DNA from: Chromatiaceae bacterium
Lineage (GTDB): Bacteria > Pseudomonadota > Gammaproteobacteria > Chromatiales > Chromatiaceae
DNA: 56,425 bases
NCBI GenBank assembly: GCA_013426805.1
Contig: JACDZG010000039.1
Location: forward strand, 1 to 56,425
Direction: 5' to 3'
Below the pieces are notes generated by a model. It was not told the origin of the DNA and ran no database searches. It saw nothing but the letters and a program-made list of their open reading frames with translations. This document shows, piece by piece, positions 45,446 through 53,789 of this stretch (position 1 is its first letter; each line of letters begins with the position of its first letter). Position numbers and translations under genes: made by a program.

Positions 45446-45490
45446 CAGCGGACCCTACGGGTCACGGTGTTACCGTAGGGTCCACTGTGC
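45446..45490. repeat. GGACCCTACGG hairpin at the intron insertion point
   Basis: Arms CAGCGGACCCTACGG and CCGTAGGGTCCACTG flank an 11-nt loop, with one mismatch. It lies 2-3 nt outside the 5' end of the intron. It resembles a dispersed GTAGGGTCC palindrome and served as the insertion target. Confidence 0.65.
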
Positions 45491-45509
45491 GGACCGTCCG
45501 CGGCCTGCC

Positions 45510-45718
45510 GGAACGATGATCAAGGCCTGCGCGCGCACGGCATCAGCGAGCGCTGGTCGACCCTGCGCGATCGCCTCGCCGGCCAGTACCGGGTGACCGC
45601 CACCCTCCGCCGGACGGATGGGCGCATCCTGCATGTGCTCAAGGCGACCCGCGCCGAGCCGGCGCATCTGGCGATTATCCAGACGCTGGGCAGCGATCCC
45701 AGCCCGGGAGGGATATAA
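45510..45718 (+). pseudogene. C-terminal fragment of an IS1634-like transposase
   Basis: The plus-strand frame GLRAHGISERWSTLRDRLAG, QYRVTATLRRTDGRILHVLK, TRAEPAHLAIIQTLGSDPSP ending GGI-TAA matches the tail of IS1634/IS4-group transposases (…RVTxTLRxxDGRTLHxRxTxRPEP…PGG). No N-terminal part or terminal inverted repeats remain. Confidence 0.6.
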
Positions 45719-46237
45719 AAATGATTGCCTGAATCGTCCGGCTTCACAAAATTTCGCGAATGTAGTGCCACTGACCGATATTTTCCGCTGTAACCGGATG
45801 ATCTTAATAGAGAAATAACTTGAGGCGTTAAACTTGGGCTAAGGTATCTCCCATTCCCCCATTCCCCCATTCCCCCATTGACAACCGTTACCAGACATGA
45901 TTCTATCTATATTTCTTCACCTGCTGAAAGGTTTTGCCTTCACCACATACATCACCGCCTGACTGTTGAGACGCTTCTAGGGGCGTTCCAGAGGGCCGTG
46001 CGGAGTGCGGGGGCCTTTTCGAGTGGTTCGCCCAGTTCCGGCCGAACCCTGCAGTGGCTTGCGGCCTAACGTGCCTGACACTGGCGAGCATTCAGAACCC
46101 GGGGCCTTCAGTTAACTGACGATCTCCATTTTGCGGCGTTCACGATATCTGCCATCTCCCTCATTTTTAACTATAAATCGCTGCTTGTTAAACATATATG
46201 CTATTCCTTGGCGCATTCAGATCGCTGACTTAAGGTA
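45719..46237. other. AT-richer spacer before the exporter operon
   Basis: About 520 bp without a convincing gene. It contains a short tandem array of CCCCCATT units at 45850-45878 (about 3.5 copies) and, at 46170-46200, AT-rich sequence that may hold the exporter promoter. TAAGG lies just before the ATG at 46238. Confidence 0.4.
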
Positions 46238-47494
46238 ATGCTACTCAAATTGGCATTCAGAAATGTCTTCCGGCATCGGGGGCGTTTTATATTAGGCACG
46301 TTTATTGTTGGAATCGCCAGTTGGATGCTGGTCTTCGCCACCGGGCAAATTGGCGGTGTAAAGGAGGCGTTGGTGCGCGGCATGACCGATAGTCTGGTCG
46401 GACATATCCAGGTCAAGCCCCGGGAAGCGCCCCGGGACTTCTTCGATGTGCAGACCGGGCGACGCATTTCCCTTATCCCGGCTGATCAATTGGCATCGGT
46501 GTTGGCAAAAATTCGCACTTTGCCGGAAGTGGCTGCTGCGGCGCCGCGACTGCGTTTTGGCGCACTAGTCGGCAATGACGAAAAATCGACTCCGGCGATG
46601 GTTATGGCCATTGACCCAATGGACGAGTCCCGGGTCAGTCCGGACATGGCCGCCTCCTTGAGTCTGGTGTCGTCCGGTATTCAGGCATCCCTGGTTTCCA
46701 AGCACTTGGTCGATAAACTCAGCATTCCCGTGGGTCAGGAATTGTTCGTGGTCACCGAGACGCCCATTGAGGCTTACAACGGTCGGCCCTTCGACATCAA
46801 GGGTTATGCCAGTTCGCCGGTCCTGATCGACGAATATATGAACATGCTGGTGATCGCCAATCTCGATCGCTGTCGCAAGATGCTTTATGTGGAAGATGTG
46901 GCAACAGACATTGGGGTTCGTGTGAAGCCCGCGTATGTCGGCCGTCTTGATGATGTCATCGCTCATATCGAAACAGTGCTGAGTCCGCAGGAGCGGCAGT
47001 ACCTCGGCGCCTATTCCTATCGGGAGGTTGCGCAGTCGGTCAATAGTGTCGGAACAATCGCCAGCAGCATGGCCGCTATACAGGTAGGTGTGGTCATGTT
47101 TGTGATGCTGGTGATCGTTCTGATCCTGACCAAGATGGGGCTTCGGGAACGGCGTCAAGAGATTGGCAGCCTGATCGCTCTAGGCATGACAAGAGGCCGC
47201 TTGGTTCGCCTGTTCTCCTACGAAGTGGTGATCCGGGTTTTAATCGGGTACGGTATCGGTTTCGCGATTGCCGCCATACTGTTGCTAAGTATCCGCCATT
47301 CGGGTGGGATCGCTGCATCATCGCTGGTGGAGCAATTTATGAACGGCGGTAAGATCATGATTCCAGTGCTTGATGGCGCAACGATCTTTTTCGGGTTGCT
47401 GGTAGTATTGGGCGTATCCTTACTGACCACCTTTGCCAGTTGTTGGCGGGCTGCGAGCGAGGATGCCGTCGATTTGCTAAATTCAACTGAATGA
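46238..47494 (+). CDS. ABC transporter permease (LolC/MacB-like), first subunit
   Basis: 418 aa. FtsX-like permease with an N-terminal membrane anchor (NVFRHRGRFILGTFIVGIAS), a periplasmic MacB-PCD domain (about 45-265) and three C-terminal segments (VGVVMFVMLVIVLILTK, VVIRVLIGYGIGFAIAAILL, ATIFFGLLVVLGVSLLTTFA) with the family LRERRQEIGSLIALGMTRGR. Works with the next permease and ATPase to move a lipid-linked or hydrophobic substrate from the inner membrane. Seven nt before the second permease. In this setting it probably exports or places the product of the downstream cluster, by inference. Confidence 0.88.
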   Translation: MLLKLAFRNVFRHRGRFILGTFIVGIASWMLVFATGQIGGVKEALVRGMTDSLVGHIQVKPREAPRDFFDVQTGRRISLIPADQLASVLAKIRTLPEVAAAAPRLRFGALVGNDEKSTPAMVMAIDPMDESRVSPDMAASLSLVSSGIQASLVSKHLVDKLSIPVGQELFVVTETPIEAYNGRPFDIKGYASSPVLIDEYMNMLVIANLDRCRKMLYVEDVATDIGVRVKPAYVGRLDDVIAHIETVLSPQERQYLGAYSYREVAQSVNSVGTIASSMAAIQVGVVMFVMLVIVLILTKMGLRERRQEIGSLIALGMTRGRLVRLFSYEVVIRVLIGYGIGFAIAAILLLSIRHSGGIAASSLVEQFMNGGKIMIPVLDGATIFFGLLVVLGVSLLTTFASCWRAASEDAVDLLNSTE

Positions 47495-47501
47495 GTCCCC
47501 C

Positions 47502-48830
47502 ATGACCGAAATGGCTGCCAATCCACCCGGCACCGTGGGTCACATCAAGTCCCAAATGCAGGCATTCGTCTGGAGGCTTCTGGATAGCCGCTGGAAGCTG
47601 ATCATTCGCAATGTGCGGAAGCAAAAGTCGCGAAACATGTTGTTGGGCGCCCTGATCATGTTTTCCAGCTTTGTCATCATTTATTTTTCTCAGTTTCTGG
47701 CCGGGGTGCATCAGAATTTTTCCCAGAATCTGGTGGCGTTGGCTACCGGCGATGTGTTCATCTCTTCCAAGGTGACGCGGGAGATGGACAAAAACATATT
47801 TGAGCGGGATTATGAATATTTTCGGCTGACGCCGCCCTTCGCCGACGAGATCAAACACCTGCCCGGAGTGAATGCCATCGCTCCCCGCTTGGAATTCGAT
47901 GTTAAGGTGGCGACGGAAATCGACAGCATTCCCTTCCGCGCGATGGCATTCGATCGGGCCGTAGACGAGAATCTCTACGCAAATTTTACGCTCGTTGAAG
48001 GTCGGATGTTTAACAAGGGGGCGTATGAAATCATCGTTCCAGTGGATTTTGCGCGGCGTAATGTCATCAAGGTTGGCGACAGGATCAGGCTGATTGCCAC
48101 GACACTCAACAAGAAAGTCAATCTGATCGACTATGAGGTGACCGGCCTGTTCAACTCCATCAGTCTGTCGGCTTGGTTCGACAACTATGTCTATGTCGAT
48201 CTCGCAGTCGCGCGCGTGCTGGTCGATGACCCTGAGGCGGTGACGCGGCTCAATATCAGCACCCCACCTGATGTGTCGGTCAAGGGGGTGATGGAGGAAC
48301 TAAGGGCGAGGCTGAGTCGGGTACCGGTTCCCGCTAACCCGGTGCTTGAACCCATGGAGTGGCAGGACAGCGCCCAGATCTTTTCGGAATTGACCGGCGC
48401 CCTGCAATTGAGCTACGTGATGATCATTGTAATAATCACGATCATGGTCGCCGCGAGTCTCGCGTTTTCTACGATGCTTAATATTCTCGAGCGAACCAAG
48501 GAGTTCGCTACTTTGGCTGCCTTGGGTGCCGCACCCAAGGAAATCCGCTTCATCCTGGTCGGGGAAACGATGACCTTGGCGTTGTTTGCAGCGGCCAGCG
48601 GTGTGGCGCTTGCGGCGCAAACCTATCTGATTACCGCTGAGTGGGGTATTCCTATCGAGAACAAGGAATTAAGTGGGTTTCTTGGGTCATCCCACTTCTT
48701 CCCGGCGTTTAATCTGTCGGGCTACGTGCTGGGGATTATGCTTCCCTTGCTGGTCGCCTTTGTATCCAGCTATTTCTTCGCTCTGCGGGCATCGAAATTG
48801 CCGATTGCCGAGGCCCTAGCCGATCGCTAG
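47502..48830 (+). CDS. ABC transporter permease (LolE/MacB-like), second subunit
   Basis: 442 aa with the same plan as its partner: anchor segment MLLGALIMFSSFVIIYFS, periplasmic MacB-PCD domain, and C-terminal segments containing ILERTKEFATLAALGAAPKE, which is the FtsX coupling region. Two unlike permeases plus one ATPase match LolCDE. The stop codon lies inside an 11-bp tandem repeat (48816-48847), so slippage there could change the C-terminus. Confidence 0.88.
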   Translation: MTEMAANPPGTVGHIKSQMQAFVWRLLDSRWKLIIRNVRKQKSRNMLLGALIMFSSFVIIYFSQFLAGVHQNFSQNLVALATGDVFISSKVTREMDKNIFERDYEYFRLTPPFADEIKHLPGVNAIAPRLEFDVKVATEIDSIPFRAMAFDRAVDENLYANFTLVEGRMFNKGAYEIIVPVDFARRNVIKVGDRIRLIATTLNKKVNLIDYEVTGLFNSISLSAWFDNYVYVDLAVARVLVDDPEAVTRLNISTPPDVSVKGVMEELRARLSRVPVPANPVLEPMEWQDSAQIFSELTGALQLSYVMIIVIITIMVAASLAFSTMLNILERTKEFATLAALGAAPKEIRFILVGETMTLALFAAASGVALAAQTYLITAEWGIPIENKELSGFLGSSHFFPAFNLSGYVLGIMLPLLVAFVSSYFFALRASKLPIAEALADR

Positions 48831-48847
48831 CCGATCGCTAGCCGATC
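48816..48847. repeat. 11-bp tandem repeat across a stop codon
   Basis: CTAGCCGATCG occurs almost three times in direct tandem. The TAG of the second unit is the stop of the LolE-like gene. Unit length is not a multiple of three. Confidence 0.75.
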
Positions 48848-48872
48848 AGCATTTTTGCGGAAACCAATCTCG

Positions 48873-49547
48873 ATGGAAATTGCACTCAACAATGTCCGCA
48901 AGGATTACACCCTGGGCAAGACCCAGGTCGAAGCCCTGCGCGGTGTCAATTTAATCGTCAAAGATGGTGACTTCATCACCATCGCCGGCCCCTCGGGAAG
49001 CGGCAAGACCACACTGCTCAACATGCTTGGTTGCCTGGATACCTGCCAGAGCGGCGAGGTTTTGTTCGATGGCGTCAATGCCAACACCCTTAGTGCCACT
49101 GAGCGCGCCTATCTGCGCAATGAGAAGATCGGCTATGTCTTTCAGTCCTTCAATCTCATGCCGGTGCTCAACGTCTATGAAAATGTCGAGCTGCCGGCCC
49201 GCATCGGTCGCCGCCGAGAAGCCTCCGGCCCCCTCCGGGATTGGATCATGCACCTGATCGAGGAGGTGGGCTTGTCCGATCGGGTCGATCATCGCCCGGA
49301 TGAATTGTCCGGCGGCCAACGCCAGCGGGTCGCCATTGCCAGGGCCTTGGTCAATAAGCCCAAACTGGTGCTGGCCGACGAACCCACGGCGAATCTGGAT
49401 TCGGAAACCGCCGCAAGGATTCTCGACCTGATGCGTGCCATCAATCGGGATGAGCAGACTGCGCTGGTTTTTTCCACTCACGATCAAGATATCATCAAGC
49501 ACTGCGACTATGTTCTGCGCATGCGTGACGGCCTTCTGGCTTCGTAA
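48873..49547 (+). CDS. ABC transporter ATPase (LolD/MacB-type)
   Basis: 224 aa. Walker A ITIAGPSGSGKTTLLNMLG, Q-loop VFQSFNLMPVLNVYENVELP, signature DELSGGQRQRVAIARALVNK, Walker B PKLVLADEPTANLDSET and switch His in STHDQDIIKHCD. LolD/MacB subfamily by length and by the NLMPVLNVYENVELP stretch. The ATG at 48873 is preferred to a TTG at 48855 because it matches the family N-terminus (MEIALNNVRKDY). Energises the two permeases upstream. Confidence 0.93.
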   Translation: MEIALNNVRKDYTLGKTQVEALRGVNLIVKDGDFITIAGPSGSGKTTLLNMLGCLDTCQSGEVLFDGVNANTLSATERAYLRNEKIGYVFQSFNLMPVLNVYENVELPARIGRRREASGPLRDWIMHLIEEVGLSDRVDHRPDELSGGQRQRVAIARALVNKPKLVLADEPTANLDSETAARILDLMRAINRDEQTALVFSTHDQDIIKHCDYVLRMRDGLLAS

Positions 49548-49563
49548 TGAGAGAATATTCATC

Positions 49564-50328
49564 ATGAACTACAAGAGGTGGATGATCGGGCTGGGCATGT
49601 CCTGCGTAGCAGCCTTGACGCCTGCTCTGGCCGTGGCCAAGCTCAGCCTCGCCGATGTCCAGGCATTGGTTGCGCACATCGAGCAGACGGTCTATCCGGA
49701 CAGTTCCATCTCGAGCTATCGCCTGACCCACTTCAACAAGGACGCGGTGCTTAAGAGTTTCTCGTTTGAAATGACGATGAAGGACAACAACAGCCTGCTC
49801 GTCATGCAATGGCCCGCTACCTCCAAACACAAATATCTGCTCAAGGTTGGGAATAATCTGTGGATGTACTTCAGCGATGTGCGTCGCTCGATCCGGCTGT
49901 CGGCCAAGGATTCCTTCATGGGAACCGATGCCAACAACTATGACATCATGCAGATTAGCTTACTGAAGGACTACACCGTGGGCGGGTTCACCGAGACCAG
50001 TTTGGACGGTGATCCCGTGGTCAAAGTCGAACTGATTGCTAAGCCGGCCACTGAAGGTTACGCCAAGATCATTTCTTGGATGTCGCTTCGGCAACAGCGG
50101 ATGTTGCAGAACGAGTGCTACTCGATCTCCGGTCAACTGATCAAGACCATCCGTTACGGTGAGGCATCCGATGTCGGGCCCTACCGCATCGCCAATTCTG
50201 TGCGCATCACCAGCAACGTGAATAAGGATCGCAGTACGCTGATGGAGGTCTCCAAGGTCCAGCCCAAGCAGGCGGATGAAATCAAGAATTTGATTTTCAC
50301 TCTGGGTTATCTCGAAACCATGGATTGA
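49564..50328 (+). CDS. outer-membrane lipoprotein-sorting (LolA-like) protein
   Basis: 254 aa. Signal peptide MNYKRWMIGLGMSCVAALTP followed by ALAVAK. The body (SSISSYRLTHFNKDAVLKSF; NNLWMYFSDVRRSIRLSAKD; FMGTDANNYDIMQISLLKDY) matches the COG2834 family of LolA-related periplasmic carriers. It lies 16 nt after the ATPase gene, so the four genes form a complete export route: extractor ABC complex plus periplasmic carrier. The substrate is likely a lipid-like product of the cluster, by inference. Confidence 0.85.
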   Translation: MNYKRWMIGLGMSCVAALTPALAVAKLSLADVQALVAHIEQTVYPDSSISSYRLTHFNKDAVLKSFSFEMTMKDNNSLLVMQWPATSKHKYLLKVGNNLWMYFSDVRRSIRLSAKDSFMGTDANNYDIMQISLLKDYTVGGFTETSLDGDPVVKVELIAKPATEGYAKIISWMSLRQQRMLQNECYSISGQLIKTIRYGEASDVGPYRIANSVRITSNVNKDRSTLMEVSKVQPKQADEIKNLIFTLGYLETMD

Positions 50329-50352
50329 TCTCTTGAACCGGGAATCGCGGCT

Positions 50353-51234
50353 ATGGCATTTGTCATCGGAGTAGTTGGGGCGGGGGTGATGGGGGCTGAC
50401 GTGGCGCTGCAGTGCGCCGCTGCCGGTCATCGGGTGGTGTTGCATGACTGTGACGAGGTCGTCTTGTCGCGGTTTCTGTCTGACCTCCCCAGATCCCTGA
50501 GAGGCTATCGCTTGTTGGGCGCCAAACTCGGCACCGGCAAAGCTGACGAGCTTCTTACCCGGATACGCACCAGCACCGACCTGGCGGATCTGGGGCCGGT
50601 GGATTGGATCGTTGAGAACGTCACCGAGGATCTTGGTGTCAAGCAGCGGGTGTATTCTGCCTTGAGTGGTTATTGCCGTCCGGACACCCGCTACGGCGTC
50701 AATACGAGCTGCATACCCATTACCCGCATCGCTGCGCTCTTGCCGCACCCGGAGCGGGTGATCGGGATGCATTTCATGAACCCGGTGCCGGTCAAGCGGA
50801 TTGTCGAAGTCGTGCAGGGGTTTCACACCGACCAGCAAACCATTTTGGCCGCTAGGGGTTTTCTCGCATCCCTCGGAAAAGACGCCATCGTCGTCCAGGA
50901 TTCACCGGGCTTCGTCGCCAACCGCTTGTCGCACTTGTTCATGAACGAGGCCGCCTTCCTGGTGCATGACGGTGTGGCGGCTCCCGCCGAGATCGACGCT
51001 ATCTTCCGCGACGGCTACGGCCATAAGATGGGACCGCTGGAAACTGCCGATCTCATTGGCCTGGATACGGTGCTGCGTTCCTTGGAAGTGCTCTATCTGC
51101 ATTACCAGGATCCAAAGTTTCGCTGCTGTCCCCTGCTGCGTAAGATGGTGGATGCCGGGATTACCGGCAAGAAGTCGGGAAGGGGATTCTATGAATACGC
51201 AGAGTGGAGCGGAACGCGTGCGTCCGGTGAGTGA
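50353..51234 (+). CDS. 3-hydroxyacyl-CoA dehydrogenase-like (FkbK-type) enzyme
   Basis: 293 aa. Rossmann motif VIGVVGAGVMGADVALQCAA, catalytic H140 in ERVIGMHFMNPVPVKRIVEV, and C-terminal domain starting near DSPGFVANRLSHLFMNEA. In methoxymalonyl/hydroxymalonyl-ACP pathways this enzyme oxidises the C2 hydroxyl of glyceryl-ACP. Its neighbours (FkbH, ACP, acyl-CoA dehydrogenase) make that role much more likely than fatty acid oxidation. The 3' end overlaps fkbH by 44 bp. Confidence 0.85.
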   Translation: MAFVIGVVGAGVMGADVALQCAAAGHRVVLHDCDEVVLSRFLSDLPRSLRGYRLLGAKLGTGKADELLTRIRTSTDLADLGPVDWIVENVTEDLGVKQRVYSALSGYCRPDTRYGVNTSCIPITRIAALLPHPERVIGMHFMNPVPVKRIVEVVQGFHTDQQTILAARGFLASLGKDAIVVQDSPGFVANRLSHLFMNEAAFLVHDGVAAPAEIDAIFRDGYGHKMGPLETADLIGLDTVLRSLEVLYLHYQDPKFRCCPLLRKMVDAGITGKKSGRGFYEYAEWSGTRASGE

Positions 51235-52273
51235 AACATCCGCTATCAAACCGGTAAAGTGCGTCGTTTGGGACCTTGACCACACGCTATGGACCGGCGT
51301 CCTGGCGGAAGGTGACGACGTGGTGCTCAAACCAGGCTTAGGCGATGTCCTATACCAGCTCGATCGCCGGGGCATACTCAATTCCATCAGCAGCAGGAAC
51401 GACCACGCTGATGCTATGAGAAAGCTTGCCCAATTTGGCCTCGCCGAGTATTTTCTCTATCCTCAAATCGACTGGGGCGCCAAGTCGGTGGGGATCGCCA
51501 AAATTCAGTCCCAACTCGACGTGGGCATGGATACCCTGCTGTTCATTGACGACCAGCCGTTTGAGCGTGATGAGGTGCGGGCGATACACCCGAGCGTGGA
51601 ATGTGTCCCTGCCGAATCCTATGTGGATTTACTGGATCATCCCAGGCTGCGCGCGGCGATCATGACGGAAGACGCCGGTCGGCGTCGCCTCATGTATTTG
51701 CACGAGCAGGCACGGCGTCAGGACCAAGAGTGCTTTGTGGGCACACCGGAGGCATTTCTCGCTACCCTGGCGATGCGCTTCGTCATCAGCCGTGCCCAAG
51801 AGGCGGATTTGCTGCGAGCTGAGGAATTAACCATACGCACCAACCAACTCAACGCCACCGGCATTACCTACGACAGTGACGACCTGCGTCGGCTCATGGC
51901 GTCACCTATGCACAGCCTGCTCATTTGCGAGTTGAGTGACCGCTACGGTTCATATGGTAAGATTGGGTTGGCCCTGCTTGAACACCAGGCGCAATACGAC
52001 TATATCCGCCTGTTGTTGATGTCCTGTCGCACCGTCTCGCGCGGGGTCGGGAGCGTGCTCTTAACCCATCTGATGCAGCGGGCACGGGTCCGGGGCAAAG
52101 GCTTGCGCGCCGATTTCCGTCGCACCGATCGCAATCGACAAATGCTGGTCACCTATCAGTTTTCCGGTTTCCGCGAGATTGAACGGTGCGATGATCGGCG
52201 CACTGTTTTCGAGCACGATCTGGCCGTTGTCCAGGGCTTTCCGCCCTACATTGATGTGCTCATCGACTATTAG
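51191..52273 (+). CDS. fkbH: FkbH-like HAD protein, glyceryl-ACP synthase
   Basis: 360 aa. HAD motif I CVVWDLDHTLWTGVL (D28, D30), motif II SISSRND, motif IV DTLLFIDDQPFERDEV, then the FkbH C-terminal acyltransferase-like half (RAEELTIRTNQLNATGITYD, LSDRYGSYGKIGLALLE). FkbH dephosphorylates 1,3-bisphosphoglycerate and loads the glyceryl group on an ACP. The ATG at 51191 has AGGGGA 5 nt upstream and overlaps the preceding gene; the longer frame to 50966 is a shadow. Confidence 0.92.
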   Translation: MNTQSGAERVRPVSETSAIKPVKCVVWDLDHTLWTGVLAEGDDVVLKPGLGDVLYQLDRRGILNSISSRNDHADAMRKLAQFGLAEYFLYPQIDWGAKSVGIAKIQSQLDVGMDTLLFIDDQPFERDEVRAIHPSVECVPAESYVDLLDHPRLRAAIMTEDAGRRRLMYLHEQARRQDQECFVGTPEAFLATLAMRFVISRAQEADLLRAEELTIRTNQLNATGITYDSDDLRRLMASPMHSLLICELSDRYGSYGKIGLALLEHQAQYDYIRLLLMSCRTVSRGVGSVLLTHLMQRARVRGKGLRADFRRTDRNRQMLVTYQFSGFREIERCDDRRTVFEHDLAVVQGFPPYIDVLIDY

Positions 52274-52300
52274 ACTATTTTTCACATCTACGGCGTCATT

Positions 52301-52564
52301 ATGACAGACAGGGAGCAAGGCGTGCGCGAGAAGATTCGGGAATTCATTATGGCCAATGTGAACGTGGATGAAGATACCGCGGTCAAGGATGACGACAATA
52401 TTTTTCGTCTCGGCTATGTTTCGTCGCTGTTCGCCATGCGTCTTCTGAATTTCATCGAGGCGAGCTTCGCCATCACGGTAGATGACGAAGACATCGCATT
52501 GGTCAATTTCAGTACCATCGACGCTATGGCGAAACTGGTCGGGAAATATCGGACGTATAGTTGA
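52301..52564 (+). CDS. discrete acyl carrier protein (FkbJ-type)
   Basis: 87 aa. The phosphopantetheine site is RLGYVSSLFAMRLLNFIE (S42). The VSSLFAM form, instead of DSLxxxE, is typical of ACPs dedicated to glyceryl/methoxymalonyl units. Two nt before the next gene's start. Confidence 0.9.
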   Translation: MTDREQGVREKIREFIMANVNVDEDTAVKDDDNIFRLGYVSSLFAMRLLNFIEASFAITVDDEDIALVNFSTIDAMAKLVGKYRTYS

Positions 52565-52566
52565 AC

Positions 52567-53748
52567 ATGGCCAGCCGTTCTTTGCATCCGCTGGTAGCGC
52601 AGGCGCGGGCCTTCGCCAATCAGGTATTGCGCCCTCGTGCCGGGGAGTTCGATGCCGCCTACGCCGTGCCTGCGGATGTGATTTCCGCCATGGCGGAGCA
52701 GGGCTTCCTGGCCAGCATGCTCCCCGTGGAATACGGTGGCGCCGGCTTGGACGCCTTGTCCTACGGCCAACTGACGGCTGAAATCGGCAAGGGCTGCAAT
52801 TCCGCGCGAGCGCTGTTGACCGTGCATACCAGTCTGGTAGGAGAGACGCTGGCCCGGCTGGGCAGTCCGGATCAGAAACTGACTTGGCTTCCGCGGCTGG
52901 CCCGTGGTGAAAGCATTGCCTGTTTCGCCCTGACCGAGCCGGAGACTGGCTCCAATGCATCTGCCATAAAGACCACCTATCAACCGGTGACGGATGGCTA
53001 CCTGCTCCAGGGCCGGAAGAAGTGGATCACCTACGGTGCCATCGCCGATCTGTTCTTGGTCTTCGCCACCTGTGCTGGTGAAATGAGTGCTTTTCTGGTG
53101 GAGCGCGGTAACCCGGGGCTGAGCACGCATCGGATCACGGGCCTCTTAGCCAGTCGCGGCGCGCATTTGGCGGAAATTGAACTGGATAACGTGACGGTAC
53201 CGGCCGATGCCCTGGTGGGGCGACTCGGCGCCGGCTTCAGCTTTGTCGCCAATGCCGCCCTGTTTTACGGCCGCTACAGTATCGCCTGGGCCGGCGTCGC
53301 CGTGGCGGAGGCGGCCCTGGAGGAGATGGTGAGTTACGCCCGGCGCCGTGAACAGTTCGGCAAGAAGTTGCGCATGCACCAATTGGTGCAGGCATTGATC
53401 GCCGATGCGGTGGCGGGTGTCCATAGTGGCCGGGCGCTGTGTGAAAAGGTCGCTGCCTTGCGCGACGCCGGGGACGACGAGGCCATCAATGAGGCCAATA
53501 TCGCTAAATACGTCACCTCCCGGCTGGCGGTCAAGATCAGCGCCGATGCGGTCCAGGTGCTTGGGGCTAACGGTATTTCCGAGCGCTACCCGGTGGAGCG
53601 CCTGTACCGTGAATCCAAGGTGTTGGAAATCATTGAAGGCTCGACCCAGATTCAGCAAATGTTGATAGCGGAATTCGGCATCCGTCGCTATCGTGCGCCG
53701 GCAACGCTCCGACCGGCCGGAACCCCGCCGTCGAAGGAGTCTATCTGA
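52567..53748 (+). CDS. acyl-CoA dehydrogenase (FkbI-type)
   Basis: 393 aa. FAD-binding motifs IACFALTEPETGSNASAIKT and KKWITYGAIADLFLVFA, then RRREQFGKKLRMHQLVQALI and the catalytic Glu region YRESKVLEIIEGSTQIQQM. In the extender-unit pathway it oxidises the aldehyde stage of hydroxylated glyceryl-ACP. The ATG at 52567 begins 2 nt after the ACP stop; the frame extends to a TTG at 52561. Ending TGATG is followed by a short spacer to the megasynthase. Confidence 0.9.
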   Translation: MASRSLHPLVAQARAFANQVLRPRAGEFDAAYAVPADVISAMAEQGFLASMLPVEYGGAGLDALSYGQLTAEIGKGCNSARALLTVHTSLVGETLARLGSPDQKLTWLPRLARGESIACFALTEPETGSNASAIKTTYQPVTDGYLLQGRKKWITYGAIADLFLVFATCAGEMSAFLVERGNPGLSTHRITGLLASRGAHLAEIELDNVTVPADALVGRLGAGFSFVANAALFYGRYSIAWAGVAVAEAALEEMVSYARRREQFGKKLRMHQLVQALIADAVAGVHSGRALCEKVAALRDAGDDEAINEANIAKYVTSRLAVKISADAVQVLGANGISERYPVERLYRESKVLEIIEGSTQIQQMLIAEFGIRRYRAPATLRPAGTPPSKESI

Positions 53749-53789
53749 TGTTTCGCCTCAACATTGACTGTAACGTCTATTAGACTGCC

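Noticed and set aside
45850-45878. CCCCCATT short tandem array as a CRISPR or origin iteron
   Set aside because: Units are only 8 bp and contiguous, without spacers, DnaA boxes or a replication gene nearby.
50966-51190. N-terminal extension of FkbH
   Set aside because: This part is in frame but lies inside the preceding dehydrogenase gene and reads as nonsense (MTVWRLPPRSTLSS). The ATG at 51191 has a good ribosome-binding site.
53748-53783. 11-codon frame (MFRLNIDCNVY) between the acyl-CoA dehydrogenase and the megasynthase
   Set aside because: The TGATG junction is suggestive of coupling, but there is no attenuator structure or family support, so it is not called a leader peptide.
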